From Acidobacteriota bacterium (GTDB lineage: Bacteria > Acidobacteriota > Terriglobia > Bryobacterales > Bryobacteraceae): DNA of 39,310 nucleotides. Position 1 is the stretch's first letter. Each line of letters opens with the position of its first letter. Below the pieces are notes generated by a model, which did not search any database, was not told the DNA's origin, and saw nothing but the letters and a program-made list of their open reading frames with translations. The stretch is from the NCBI GenBank assembly GCA_025354525.1, contig JANXMS010000585.1, positions 1 to 39,310 on the forward strand. Direction: 5' to 3'. Shown one piece after another: positions 1 to 5,919 of the stretch. Made by a program: the position numbers and the translations under genes.

Positions 1-460
1 CTCCAGAGGCGCTCCCGAGTTAAGGTGGTTCGCGAGGGCTCGATCAGCACGAGCATTTTAACCTGCCGACCGTGTTCGCTGGCGGCGGGACCGGCAAGGT
101 CCACGGTGGCAGGCACATTCGGTTTAACGTTGGGGTGCGCCCCGAACGGATCGGCGATTCGACGGGCAAGATCGCACATCTCACCGAGCTGTAGAACCCA
201 TCCAGAGGCGCTCCCAAGTTAAGGTGGTTCGCTAGGGCGAGATCAGCACGGGCACTTGAACCTGCCGACGGTGCTCGCTGGCGGCGGGACCGGCAAGGTC
301 CACGGTGGCAGGCACATTTGGTTTAAGACGGGCACAACGTTGGAGTTCGGCCCGAGCGGATCGACGGGCAAGAACGAACATCTCACCGAGTTATAGGACA
401 CCCCAGAGGCACTCCCAAGTTAGGGTGGTTTGCTCGGGCTCGACGTGCAAGAGCAACCTT
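1..460. repeat. Degenerate ~200-bp tandem repeat, two full units and a partial third
   Basis: Unit 1 begins near base 2, unit 2 at 201 and unit 3 at 402, giving a period of 199-201 bp. Each unit opens with a version of ccagaggcgctcccaagtt. Units 1 and 2 also share long identical blocks, for example ggcgggaccggcaaggtcc and ggtggcaggcacatt, and both end with catctcaccgag. Unit 3 stays similar for only about 60 bp and forms the 3' end of the minus-strand frame 391-837. Read on the minus strand, unit 1 is open to the window edge, with a product containing VLIEPSRTTLT. The same frame of unit 2 has two stops. This suggests duplication and decay of a gene's 3' end rather than a regulatory array. There is no other gene in 1-390. 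Confidence 0.75.
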
Positions 461-837
461 AGTCCGAAGCCGGGCAGGTGGCCGACTGCCCCGATGTCTG
501 ACTCGCGCGGTGCTGGTTTGCGGGTTACGAGCAGCTTGCGACCCAACACGTCGAGGGAGATCGCTTTGACCAGCGGAACCAAGCCGGGCACGACCAGGAA
601 TTGCATGGCTTTGTCTTCACCCAGGAACCGCTCAATGCTTTTGTAGTCCTGTACGACGCGCTTGGACTCGCTAAGCACGACCTCGCCTTCGTCGGCAAAG
701 TAGCGAGCTCCGGGAAGGCCCGGCACGGGATCGTACACATGCCGAGCCGAACTGAGCCGGAGCAATGAGAACAGCCGAGGCTGGGCGAGAAGCGCCAAGC
801 GATTTACTGCATTTTGACTATCGAACAATTCACCCAT
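391..837 (-). CDS. Hypothetical protein, 148 aa, C-terminus inside the tandem repeat
   Basis: I do not recognise this product. It is a 148-residue frame with mixed hydrophobic and charged composition, no signal peptide, no membrane segment and no cysteine-based motif. Its last ~20 residues (around VEPEQTTLTWE) are encoded by the third copy of the 200-bp repeat, and related but decayed C-termini follow downstream at 201-400 and 1-200. The start lies only 26 bp from the tRNA-Leu gene, which reads the other way, so any promoter for it would overlap the tRNA or its promoter. It may be a decaying gene fragment or a non-coding frame. Confidence 0.35.
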   Translation of the reverse strand: MGELFDSQNAVNRLALLAQPRLFSLLRLSSARHVYDPVPGLPGARYFADEGEVVLSESKRVVQDYKSIERFLGEDKAMQFLVVPGLVPLVKAISLDVLGRKLLVTRKPAPRESDIGAVGHLPGFGLRLLLHVEPEQTTLTWECLWGVL

Positions 838-850
838 CTCCTGTTATACT
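822..850 (+). promoter_or_regulatory. Probable tRNA-Leu promoter
   Basis: A perfect sigma-70 -10 hexamer TATACT lies at 845-850, 12 bp before the tRNA 5' end. The hexamer 17 bp upstream (822-827, CGAACA) is a weak -35 with three matches. A better TTGACT at 814-819 is too far away (25-bp spacer). The call rests mainly on the -10 and its distance to the tRNA. Confidence 0.5.
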
Positions 851-862
851 GACAGGGTCAGG

Positions 863-951
863 GCCGAAGTGGTGGAACTGGTATACACAGCAGACTCAAA
901 ATCTGCCGGGGTTCACTCCCCATGTGGGTTCGACTCCCACCTTCGGCACCA
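863..951 (+). tRNA. tRNA-Leu (anticodon CAA)
   Basis: The acceptor stem GCCGAAG pairs with CTTCGGC and is followed by A and an encoded CCA (949-951). The anticodon stem GCAGA/TCTGC encloses the loop CTCAAAA, giving anticodon CAA, which reads UUG leucine codons. The long variable arm and the T arm GTGGG-TTCGACT-CCCAC fit a class II leucine tRNA. The gene is intact. Its last 21 bp form the attachment-site core of the element that follows, and its 3' two-thirds also encode, on the other strand, the C-terminus of the integrase. Confidence 0.97.
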
Positions 952-2095
952 ATTTATGTTCAACAATAGCGGCCTTTGGGGCCGCTTTTTCGTTGTGTGC
1001 CGCAGATGTGCCAAAACGCTTCTCATGTACTTTGTCCATGGCGGTTTGGGCGTTACGCTGGAGTTCTTGGCAGAACTTCGCGTAGTGTTTGCGAACGATT
1101 GCGGGATCATCACCTAGGGCGTTTGCTGCGTCCTCGATGGTCCCCCCGTTCACTAGAATATTGGTTGCCAGCGTATGCCGGAAGCGATGGCTGATCGCGT
1201 TCTCGACGCCGGACTTACGATAGACGGCTCTCAGCCCCTCGATAGCCACCTTCACAGCGTGAAGGGCTTGGCCGTTGCCGTTCCAGAAATAGTAGGGGCA
1301 GTCAGCGGTCGCGCCTTTGGGCGGCGGTAGCGCGGACAATGCTTCAGTGACCTGGGGGGTCAGCTTGCCCATGAAGTGTTTGCCCTTCTTGGTGGCGTAG
1401 AGTTCGATAGAGTCGCCCTTGACTTGGTCCCGACGCAATCGTACCACGTCGCCAATACGAAGCCCATAGGCGGCCAGGAGGTGAACCATGGCGGTTGCTC
1501 GTTTGCGCTCGTAATCGTACAGGCCATAGGTTCGGGCGGCTTCGAAGATGCGGAAAATCTCCTCATCGGAGTACGGCTCCCTCGGCTTCGCCTTCGGCTC
1601 TTTCGGCATCTTCATATCGCTTGCGATATCGGCCTCGCACCACTTCCGTTTCATGCGGAAGTCCCAGAAGCCCCGCAGGGTCTGAAGTTCCTTCTGCCAG
1701 GTCAGGGGAGATATCGGGCGGCTTTGCTTATAGCGGTCCAGGTGTTCCAGGGTGAAGGCGTCCACTTGGTCGACGTCGGCCGATTTCGAGAACTCAACCA
1801 AGCGGTTCATGATGCGGCGGTACTTGTGCATCGTCGTCGGCTGGGCGTCCTGGGCGGCGATGAAGGCGGCGGTTGCGTCGGTAACCGACTTGCGGACCTT
1901 GCCGGTCTCGATCTCGGCCTCAAGCTCGGCCATGCGGCGGCGGGCGCGGTCGTAGTTGGTCGTCTTCAGGCTTTGCCGGATGCGCTGGCCTCGCACGTCT
2001 CCATCACAATGAAGCGGGCAGTCGCACTTTCGATAGGCGCGGCCCTTCTCTTTGTGCGGGCAGGTCGGAAGATGGCGGCGGTAGAGGTCGAGCAC
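896..2095 (-). CDS. int: Tyrosine recombinase (integrase) of the element
   Basis: The 399-residue product should catalyse site-specific recombination between the tRNA-Leu attB and the element attP. The N-terminus has a Cys-rich patch (C12, C24, C26, C30), which I associate with acidobacterial integrases, followed by a SAM-like core-binding region (about 70-160). The catalytic domain shows R213 (GLRIGD), lysines around 236-239 (KKGK), H303-R306 in HRFRH and the nucleophile Y338 in RKHYAKF. The second active-site His expected in an LGH motif is replaced by Asp (LGDD), a variant I believe occurs in related integrases. The start is GTG at 2095, 2 bp after the excisionase-like gene. The last 19 codons lie within the tRNA gene, so the C-terminus depends on integration state. 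Function is near certain; directionality control is inferred. Confidence 0.95.
   Translation of the reverse strand: MLDLYRRHLPTCPHKEKGRAYRKCDCPLHCDGDVRGQRIRQSLKTTNYDRARRRMAELEAEIETGKVRKSVTDATAAFIAAQDAQPTTMHKYRRIMNRLVEFSKSADVDQVDAFTLEHLDRYKQSRPISPLTWQKELQTLRGFWDFRMKRKWCEADIASDMKMPKEPKAKPREPYSDEEIFRIFEAARTYGLYDYERKRATAMVHLLAAYGLRIGDVVRLRRDQVKGDSIELYATKKGKHFMGKLTPQVTEALSALPPPKGATADCPYYFWNGNGQALHAVKVAIEGLRAVYRKSGVENAISHRFRHTLATNILVNGGTIEDAANALGDDPAIVRKHYAKFCQELQRNAQTAMDKVHEKRFGTSAAHNEKAAPKAAIVEHKLVPKVGVEPTWGVNPGRF
931..951 (+). repeat. attL core (tRNA 3' end)
   Basis: These are the last 21 bp of tRNA-Leu, covering the 3' half of the T arm, the acceptor strand and CCA. They are identical to 8426-8446, and identity stops immediately after CCA. 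This is the classical tRNA 3'-end crossover region of tyrosine integrases. Confidence 0.92.
968..990 (+). terminator. Rho-independent terminator for tRNA-Leu, supplied by the element
   Basis: A 7-bp stem AGCGGCC/GGCCGCT closes a 5-nt loop and runs into a T tract at 986-990, 17 bp after the tRNA CCA. It lies inside the element and inside the integrase coding sequence of the other strand. In the integrated state it would end tRNA transcription and protect the convergent integrase mRNA from read-through. Confidence 0.75.
995..1013 (+). repeat. Candidate arm-type integrase site, left copy
   Basis: The sequence gtgtgccgcagatgtgcca matches 8302-8320 near the other end at 18 of 19 positions, in the same orientation. 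Each copy contains TGTGCC twice, 11 bp apart. One copy near each att core, in direct orientation, fits arm-type binding sites for integrase or excisionase. This copy also lies within the integrase coding sequence. Confidence 0.5.
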
Positions 2096-2097
2096 GG

Positions 2098-2313
2098 TTA
2101 GCGGATCCTCTCAGCGTACACCGATCGGGCGATGGACTCGGGAATACGAATCGTAATCTTTCGACGCTTGCCCCGCCCGGCCTCGCTGCCTTGCTTGAGC
2201 ACGCCGGGGACATCCTCGAACCATCGAAGGATAGTGTCCTCGCTAAAGCCCCACATTTCCGCCAGGGTACGCGGGGAGAAATGGCGGTCGAAAATGGCGG
2301 TATCGGTAGGCAT
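2098..2313 (-). CDS. Excisionase-like small helix-turn-helix protein
   Basis: This 71-residue protein has an N-terminal helix-turn-helix resembling HTH_17/excisionase folds (PRTLAEMWGFSEDTILRWFED) at residues ~13-33, followed by a basic stretch and a second short helix. Such proteins immediately upstream of a tyrosine integrase usually bend DNA to favour excision or act as AlpA-like activators. The frame is open further upstream to 2517, but that extension overlaps the capsid gene 3' end and lacks plausible protein character, so I use the ATG at 2313. The gene ends 2 bp before the integrase GTG, implying joint translation. The HTH class is well supported. The excisionase role is inferred from position. 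Confidence 0.8.
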   Translation of the reverse strand: MPTDTAIFDRHFSPRTLAEMWGFSEDTILRWFEDVPGVLKQGSEAGRGKRRKITIRIPESIARSVYAERIR

Positions 2314-2419
2314 GGTTCCGGTCGGGCTCCCTAAACTCAGTCGGTTAGTTTGCAAGGCCGGAGTTATGCCCCGGCCCCGCGTCAGACGGCAGGGTGCGAA
2401 CGTCCCTCCCGCCCTATGA

Positions 2420-2453
2420 CTGCATCGCGCCCCGTGGATGGCTATCGATGCAG
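2420..2453. repeat. Inverted repeat downstream of the capsid gene
   Basis: The 8-bp arms CTGCATCG and CGATGCAG are separated by 18 bp, about 12 bp past the capsid stop codon in the 151-bp gap before the excisionase-like gene. There is no U tract, so it may be an operator, a processing site or a Rho-dependent end rather than an intrinsic terminator. Nothing else was recognised in this gap. Confidence 0.4.
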
Positions 2454-2464
2454 CAATCTCGTGG

Positions 2465-4282
2465 TTAAGCTCCAGGGTTGGCGTAAATCCCGCGATGGTT
2501 GATCGCACCGGCCCCAAAGTCCAATCGAACCTTCATTTCGAGGCCGTCGACTTCGAAGCCCAACCGAGTCTCAATCTGCGGACCTTCGGCACCGGAGAGG
2601 TATGCGTATTCGAGCGCTCCATTCAAGTCGGGTGCGCTTGCCAAATACCAACGGGTGGCCGAAACCGCATCAAGTCTCGGTTCAACGATAAGGGTCAGCA
2701 ACCCGGCGAAGGCGTTTACGGTCGCGGCAGAGTTCGGCGTGATGGTCGCCAAGTACTTCATCGCAGTGTTTTCCAGGCTGGCTGGAACGATCAAGAACGC
2801 CGGGGAAACGTCGATGCTGGTAACGCCGTCAACCCCCTTCTGCGAACGCATCGAAAGCTTGGCAGCGGCCAGAGTGGTGTCGGAGATTACGGCCCCAGAC
2901 GCTGCCAGGTTCCCGTGCGACGCGTGGAACAGATTCACGCCATCGCTCATGGCAGGACCAGCGCCAGAGTTCGCCGCAAGCAGTGCCACCAAAGTCCGCG
3001 CTTCCAGATCGACAGCCGCCTGTGCAGCACCGGACGGCAGAGCATCGAACGCGCCCAGGTCGTCGTTGATGATGGCTTGGCGCGTCAGTCCGATGATTTT
3101 GCCGTAGGTCTTGACGGCATACGCTTCCTTGCCCTCAGCCATGGTTCCGTACTTAAATTCACCGGATTGGCTTACCTGTTCGAGCTGCGGGTGTTCGCCC
3201 AAGCGAACAAGGCTCAGGGTTCGAAAGTCTTGCGCTTGGCGCTTGCGGCAGATTTGTTTCAACGCGGCGGGCGCGGCCAGGTAGCGTTCCTGCAAAACGC
3301 GGGCGGCAACGTTGCCGAGGATGTTTGGGAAGTCGCTGGTACCGTGCAGGCCCGACAATTTGACCAGGCCCAGAGCAGCCCCGCTCAACCGCAGCGGATC
3401 GCTAGGGATGTCGGAATCACGCAAGCCGAACCCGTTACGCAAATACGAGCGGCTCATATCCAGCATGCTCATGGACACATACGGGCGCCCCGCGTCGCTG
3501 GGAGTCTTGCCGGTCGCTCGGGAGTAGATAGCGTCTTCCAAGCCCAGCCGCAATTTATCGGTCGAATCTTCCCCGAATCCCCAATGGATGCAGGTGGCGG
3601 TTTTGTCGCCTTCGTCCGCCAGATGGTCGATTACCTTAGCGCGGAAGGCGTCTAGGCTCATCCCGGATTGGACGGCATTACTGGCGAGGTGCTGGGTATT
3701 GGTTCGGTTTCCGAGCTGCATAATCTCGGCGGCGCGGGTGCGCTCCGCAGTGGTTTCGGTGCTCGGTTGGTTCAAGCTTAGTGAAGTCATTGGGTCTCCA
3801 GTGGAAAAGGCCAGCACGACGGCAGCGCCATCGGCAGGGATAGGAACAATCGAAATCTCGATTAGTTCGGATTGAGTCACAGTCAGGCGGCGTAAGCCGG
3901 TCGTCTCATTCGGTTGTTCGGCGACGGTGATAATGGCGAGTCCGATTGACACCGCTCGACGGATGCCAGCGGCCACGTCCTCGAAGATTTGCAAAGCCAG
4001 CGGGCTCGTACCAAATTCGAGTTCGGCCAGAATCTCAGGCCCTTGTCGCCAGACGCGGACCACGCGGCCCACCTGGGAAGCGGAGTCTTCTTTGTGGTCC
4101 AACAGCACCGGCATGGTGCCGATTGCGGCACGGGTCGTGTTCATGCCCTCGGGAGCGATGGATAGCTCGTACTGCCCCGACGCGTCCCGGCGTTGCACGG
4201 CGGCCCCGGAATAGGCCCTCACGGTGCACCGGCGGGTAGCGCGGTCAACGGTGGTGAGTTGGGCGGCTACGGTTTCAGTCAT
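2465..4282 (-). CDS. Prohead protease / HK97-fold major capsid protein fusion
   Basis: The product has 605 residues. Residues 1-155 are a caudoviral prohead protease: the catalytic His lies in LLDHKED (H63), the Ser in RRAVSIGLA (S112), and the typical ELIEISIVPIPA strand follows. Residues ~165-605 resemble Mu gpT/HK97-type major capsid proteins in the protease-capsid fusion family, with a helical region (~175-260) that could act as a delta/scaffold segment before the shell domain. The protein would form a procapsid and mature it. A strong Shine-Dalgarno (GGAGG) precedes the ATG, which overlaps the previous stop as ATGA. A second in-frame ATG at 3790 has its own GGAG five bases upstream, exactly at the domain boundary. 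No portal, terminase or connector gene accompanies it. Confidence 0.92.
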   Translation of the reverse strand: MTETVAAQLTTVDRATRRCTVRAYSGAAVQRRDASGQYELSIAPEGMNTTRAAIGTMPVLLDHKEDSASQVGRVVRVWRQGPEILAELEFGTSPLALQIFEDVAAGIRRAVSIGLAIITVAEQPNETTGLRRLTVTQSELIEISIVPIPADGAAVVLAFSTGDPMTSLSLNQPSTETTAERTRAAEIMQLGNRTNTQHLASNAVQSGMSLDAFRAKVIDHLADEGDKTATCIHWGFGEDSTDKLRLGLEDAIYSRATGKTPSDAGRPYVSMSMLDMSRSYLRNGFGLRDSDIPSDPLRLSGAALGLVKLSGLHGTSDFPNILGNVAARVLQERYLAAPAALKQICRKRQAQDFRTLSLVRLGEHPQLEQVSQSGEFKYGTMAEGKEAYAVKTYGKIIGLTRQAIINDDLGAFDALPSGAAQAAVDLEARTLVALLAANSGAGPAMSDGVNLFHASHGNLAASGAVISDTTLAAAKLSMRSQKGVDGVTSIDVSPAFLIVPASLENTAMKYLATITPNSAATVNAFAGLLTLIVEPRLDAVSATRWYLASAPDLNGALEYAYLSGAEGPQIETRLGFEVDGLEMKVRLDFGAGAINHRGIYANPGA

Positions 4283-4503
4283 CGAACCTCCAGGCCAGCG
4301 ATACGGGACGCGGTCAGGAACTCGGCATCCTTGGCGGCTACCGAAACCCTATCGGCGTCGGCAGCGGTCAGAAGCCCCCCGGCCATGCTGTCGGCTTGGT
4401 CGGGCGTAATCGCGTATTCCCAAGCCACCAGGCCCGCAGGGGTTTCGCCGCAGCAGACCAGGCGCAAGGGATTGGTAGCAATGCAGATTCCAGGGTGAAT
4501 CAT
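4279..4503 (-). CDS. Small protein of unknown function, 74 aa, coupled to capsid gene
   Basis: I do not recognise this 74-residue product. It has an N-terminal hydrophobic stretch with a CC pair (LVCCGETPAGL), then a mildly acidic Ala/Asp-rich segment, and no clear membrane helix. Its ATG overlaps the upstream stop (ATGA at 4500-4503) and its own stop overlaps the capsid ATG (4279-4282), so three genes are translationally coupled. Position directly before the capsid fusion would suit a head-decoration, connector or scaffold-assisting role, but nothing in the sequence proves this. Confidence 0.7.
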   Translation of the reverse strand: MIHPGICIATNPLRLVCCGETPAGLVAWEYAITPDQADSMAGGLLTAADADRVSVAAKDAEFLTASRIAGLEVR

Positions 4504-5036
4504 TTGGCAACCTCGTTCAGTTTTGGCAAGTTGGCCAGGTCAATGATTACGAACATGTACGGCCTGTTATCCCCGATTGGGCCCGATTTCCCTAGCCCTC
4601 CATCGGGTGCCGCCGATGCCCAATTCTCCCGGCTCCAATCGTTCGACTCAAATAGGGCGAGCGAACCAAAGCTACAGGGGCAGGCCATCGTCTCGCCTTC
4701 ATTTGAGAACAGCGCTATCCCAACAAAACGGAACCGCGTCTTTTGTTCGAAGAGGTATTGGATGATACACGGCTGGCAGATAGCCGCGGCTTGAATTGCC
4801 AGATGCGGGTGCAGGAACGCGGCGAACTCCTTGGCCACCTGAAGGGTCGCCATCAACCCCGAGGCGAATTGAGTTCGTGCGCCAGGCGGTCGAAACTCAG
4901 GCGGCGGCAATACGTGGTCTAGCCATCCCTTTTTAATCCAGGACTGGAGCGTGATTGGAACCATGCCGAGAGCTTTCGCCGCTTGCGTTGTGGTGAGCAG
5001 TGGTTGGTTTGTGGTGGTGGCCATCTTCAATGTCAT
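4500..5036 (-). CDS. MerR-like helix-turn-helix protein with unknown C-terminal domain
   Basis: The 178-residue product starts with a MerR/HTH_17-type winged-helix motif (residues ~12-38, containing TTTQAAKALGMVPITLQSW), so it should bind DNA. The remaining ~130 residues form a region I do not recognise, with cysteines (CQPC, CPC) that could bind metal. It is the first gene after the strong promoter at 5048-5077. With the ATG at 5036 the leader is only a few bases, so an almost leaderless message or use of the ATG at 5024 is possible. It may regulate the capsid operon through the palindrome in its own promoter, or act as a small-terminase-like DNA-recognition protein. The latter is speculation based only on its HTH and position. 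Confidence 0.75.
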   Translation of the reverse strand: MTLKMATTTNQPLLTTTQAAKALGMVPITLQSWIKKGWLDHVLPPPEFRPPGARTQFASGLMATLQVAKEFAAFLHPHLAIQAAAICQPCIIQYLFEQKTRFRFVGIALFSNEGETMACPCSFGSLALFESNDWSRENWASAAPDGGLGKSGPIGDNRPYMFVIIDLANLPKLNEVAK

Positions 5037-5042
5037 ATCCTG

Positions 5043-5077
5043 ATACTAGTATATAGCGAGATGCGAGTGGGTGTCAA
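5043..5077 (-). promoter_or_regulatory. Strong sigma-70 promoter with palindromic operator, capsid operon
   Basis: On the minus strand a perfect -35 TTGACA (5077-5072) is followed by TATACT (5053-5048, 18-bp spacer) or TATATA (5055-5050, 16-bp spacer). The perfect 10-bp palindrome ATACTAGTAT (5043-5052) covers most of the -10 and the start region, as an operator would. The 208-bp gap to the upstream gene (5037-5244) shows nothing else I can assign apart from a run of eight G. Confidence 0.8.
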
Positions 5078-5244
5078 ACGAAATCTTTTCGACGTGCAAA
5101 TAATTTCGGGGGGGGTTATCTGAATGCTCCATCTGAAATTTCCGTGAAAGTACTTTTTGGCACCACTACATTGAGGTGCTTGGCAGACACTCCACCCCCG
5201 TGCTTTTGCCCACCGGAGTACCTTTTTACCCCCGGGGCACCCTA

Positions 5245-5493
5245 TCAGCCCCCGATTTCGGCATATTCTGCCGTTCTCATGTCGCTCATTCGTTCCCGTT
5301 TGGAGTAGCAGCGCGTGCATAGTGGAACGCAGTAACTCAATCGCAGCTTCTCGGCTGGGTGCGTCCGCTCCCTCATCAGGTGGCATCGGTTCGCCGGGTT
5401 GATAAATCCCCTCGTTTCGCAATCCATGCAAATGTGATGCTCAGCCAGGAAACCGGCGACGTAGCGGCGCAATAGGGATGCATGATCGGTCAT
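5245..5493 (-). CDS. Small zinc-finger / HNH-like protein, 82 aa
   Basis: The product has two CxxC pairs (CMDC near residue 22 and CTRC near residue 61) separated by a segment with NRCHLMRE. This spacing and the central Cys-His resemble a reduced HNH/treble-clef zinc site, but the canonical HNH catalytic residues are not clearly present. Its ATG overlaps the stop of the upstream gene (ATGA, 5490-5493), so it belongs to the same transcript. HNH proteins often flank phage packaging genes. Here the protein could be a nuclease, a structural zinc finger or a host-takeover factor. Only the metal-binding prediction is reasonably safe. Confidence 0.65.
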   Translation of the reverse strand: MTDHASLLRRYVAGFLAEHHICMDCETRGFINPANRCHLMRERTHPAEKLRLSYCVPLCTRCYSKRERMSDMRTAEYAEIGG

Positions 5494-5693
5494 CGTTTTT
5501 CTCCATTTCGTTCTTGAAGGCGATCCAGTAGCGCGTGCGCTGGGTGCGGGTTGTTTCCTTCTCGGGCGTCAGCCAGGGCCAAGGCGAGCGTCAGAACGAT
5601 TACCTCGGGCGATTGGTCGCAGACAGGCGCGACGTATCGGCCCAGTCGCGCATCGGCCCGGAGGCCGGTCATGAATTGCTCGAACGGGGTCAT
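5490..5693 (-). CDS. Small protein of unknown function, 67 aa
   Basis: This is a mostly helical 67-residue protein (starting MTPFEQFMTGLRADARLG), without signal peptide or membrane segment. I do not recognise it. The reading frame is open upstream to 5906, but that part runs through the iteron field and has biased composition, so the ATG at 5693 with a nearby GAGG is preferred. It is the first gene after the putative origin and is coupled to the next gene by an ATGA overlap. The iterons end ~30 bp upstream and may therefore also control its transcription. Confidence 0.6.
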   Translation of the reverse strand: MTPFEQFMTGLRADARLGRYVAPVCDQSPEVIVLTLALALADAREGNNPHPAHALLDRLQERNGEKR

Positions 5694-5723
5694 CGGGGAG
5701 CCTCGGGTGTGGTTGGGCTTCCA

Positions 5724-5916
5724 TTCCACGTTCCACGTATTCCACGTTTTTTCCCTATATAGCCCCCCACCGATATCACCGTTTCTTGCATCTGTGCCTC
5801 TCCTATGAGAGAAAAACGTGAAATACGTGGAATCATTGGAAAATAACGTGGAACATACGTGGAATAATGGCCGGAAACCGTGGAACACACGTGGAATGAA
5901 TCGCACAAACGTGGAA
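5724..5916. repeat. Iteron field, probable replication origin of the element
   Basis: The octamer ACGTGGAA occurs exactly at 5825, 5846, 5857, 5889 and 5909. Variants lie at 5816 (ACGTGAAA) and 5878 (CCGTGGAA). Start-to-start distances from 5825 are 21, 11, 21, 11 and 20 bp, so all sites lie on one DNA face. The inverse octamer TTCCACGT occurs at 5724, 5731 and 5740. The two clusters face each other across a 68-bp spacer holding a T6 tract and CTATATAG. The field fills the gap directly after the primase-helicase gene. This is the organisation of plasmid and SaPI-type origins, in which a Rep protein binds iterons beside an easily melted region. Function is inferred. Confidence 0.8.
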
Positions 5917-5919
5917 CGC

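Noticed and set aside
814-850. TTGACT/TATACT as a full tRNA promoter pair
   Set aside because: The spacer would be 25 bp, too long for sigma-70; only the -10 is used in the call.
2438-3655. 405-aa plus-strand frame opposite the capsid gene
   Set aside because: The minus strand carries clear protease and capsid motifs; this is a high-GC shadow frame.
5033-5431. 132-aa minus-strand frame between the zinc-finger and MerR-like genes
   Set aside because: It overlaps the coding part of the zinc-finger gene in another frame and crosses the promoter at 5048-5077; low-complexity and with no motif.
5490-5906. 138-aa frame covering the iteron field
   Set aside because: Its first 71 codons run through the repeats with Phe/His/Thr-biased composition; the protein-like part starts at the ATG at 5693.
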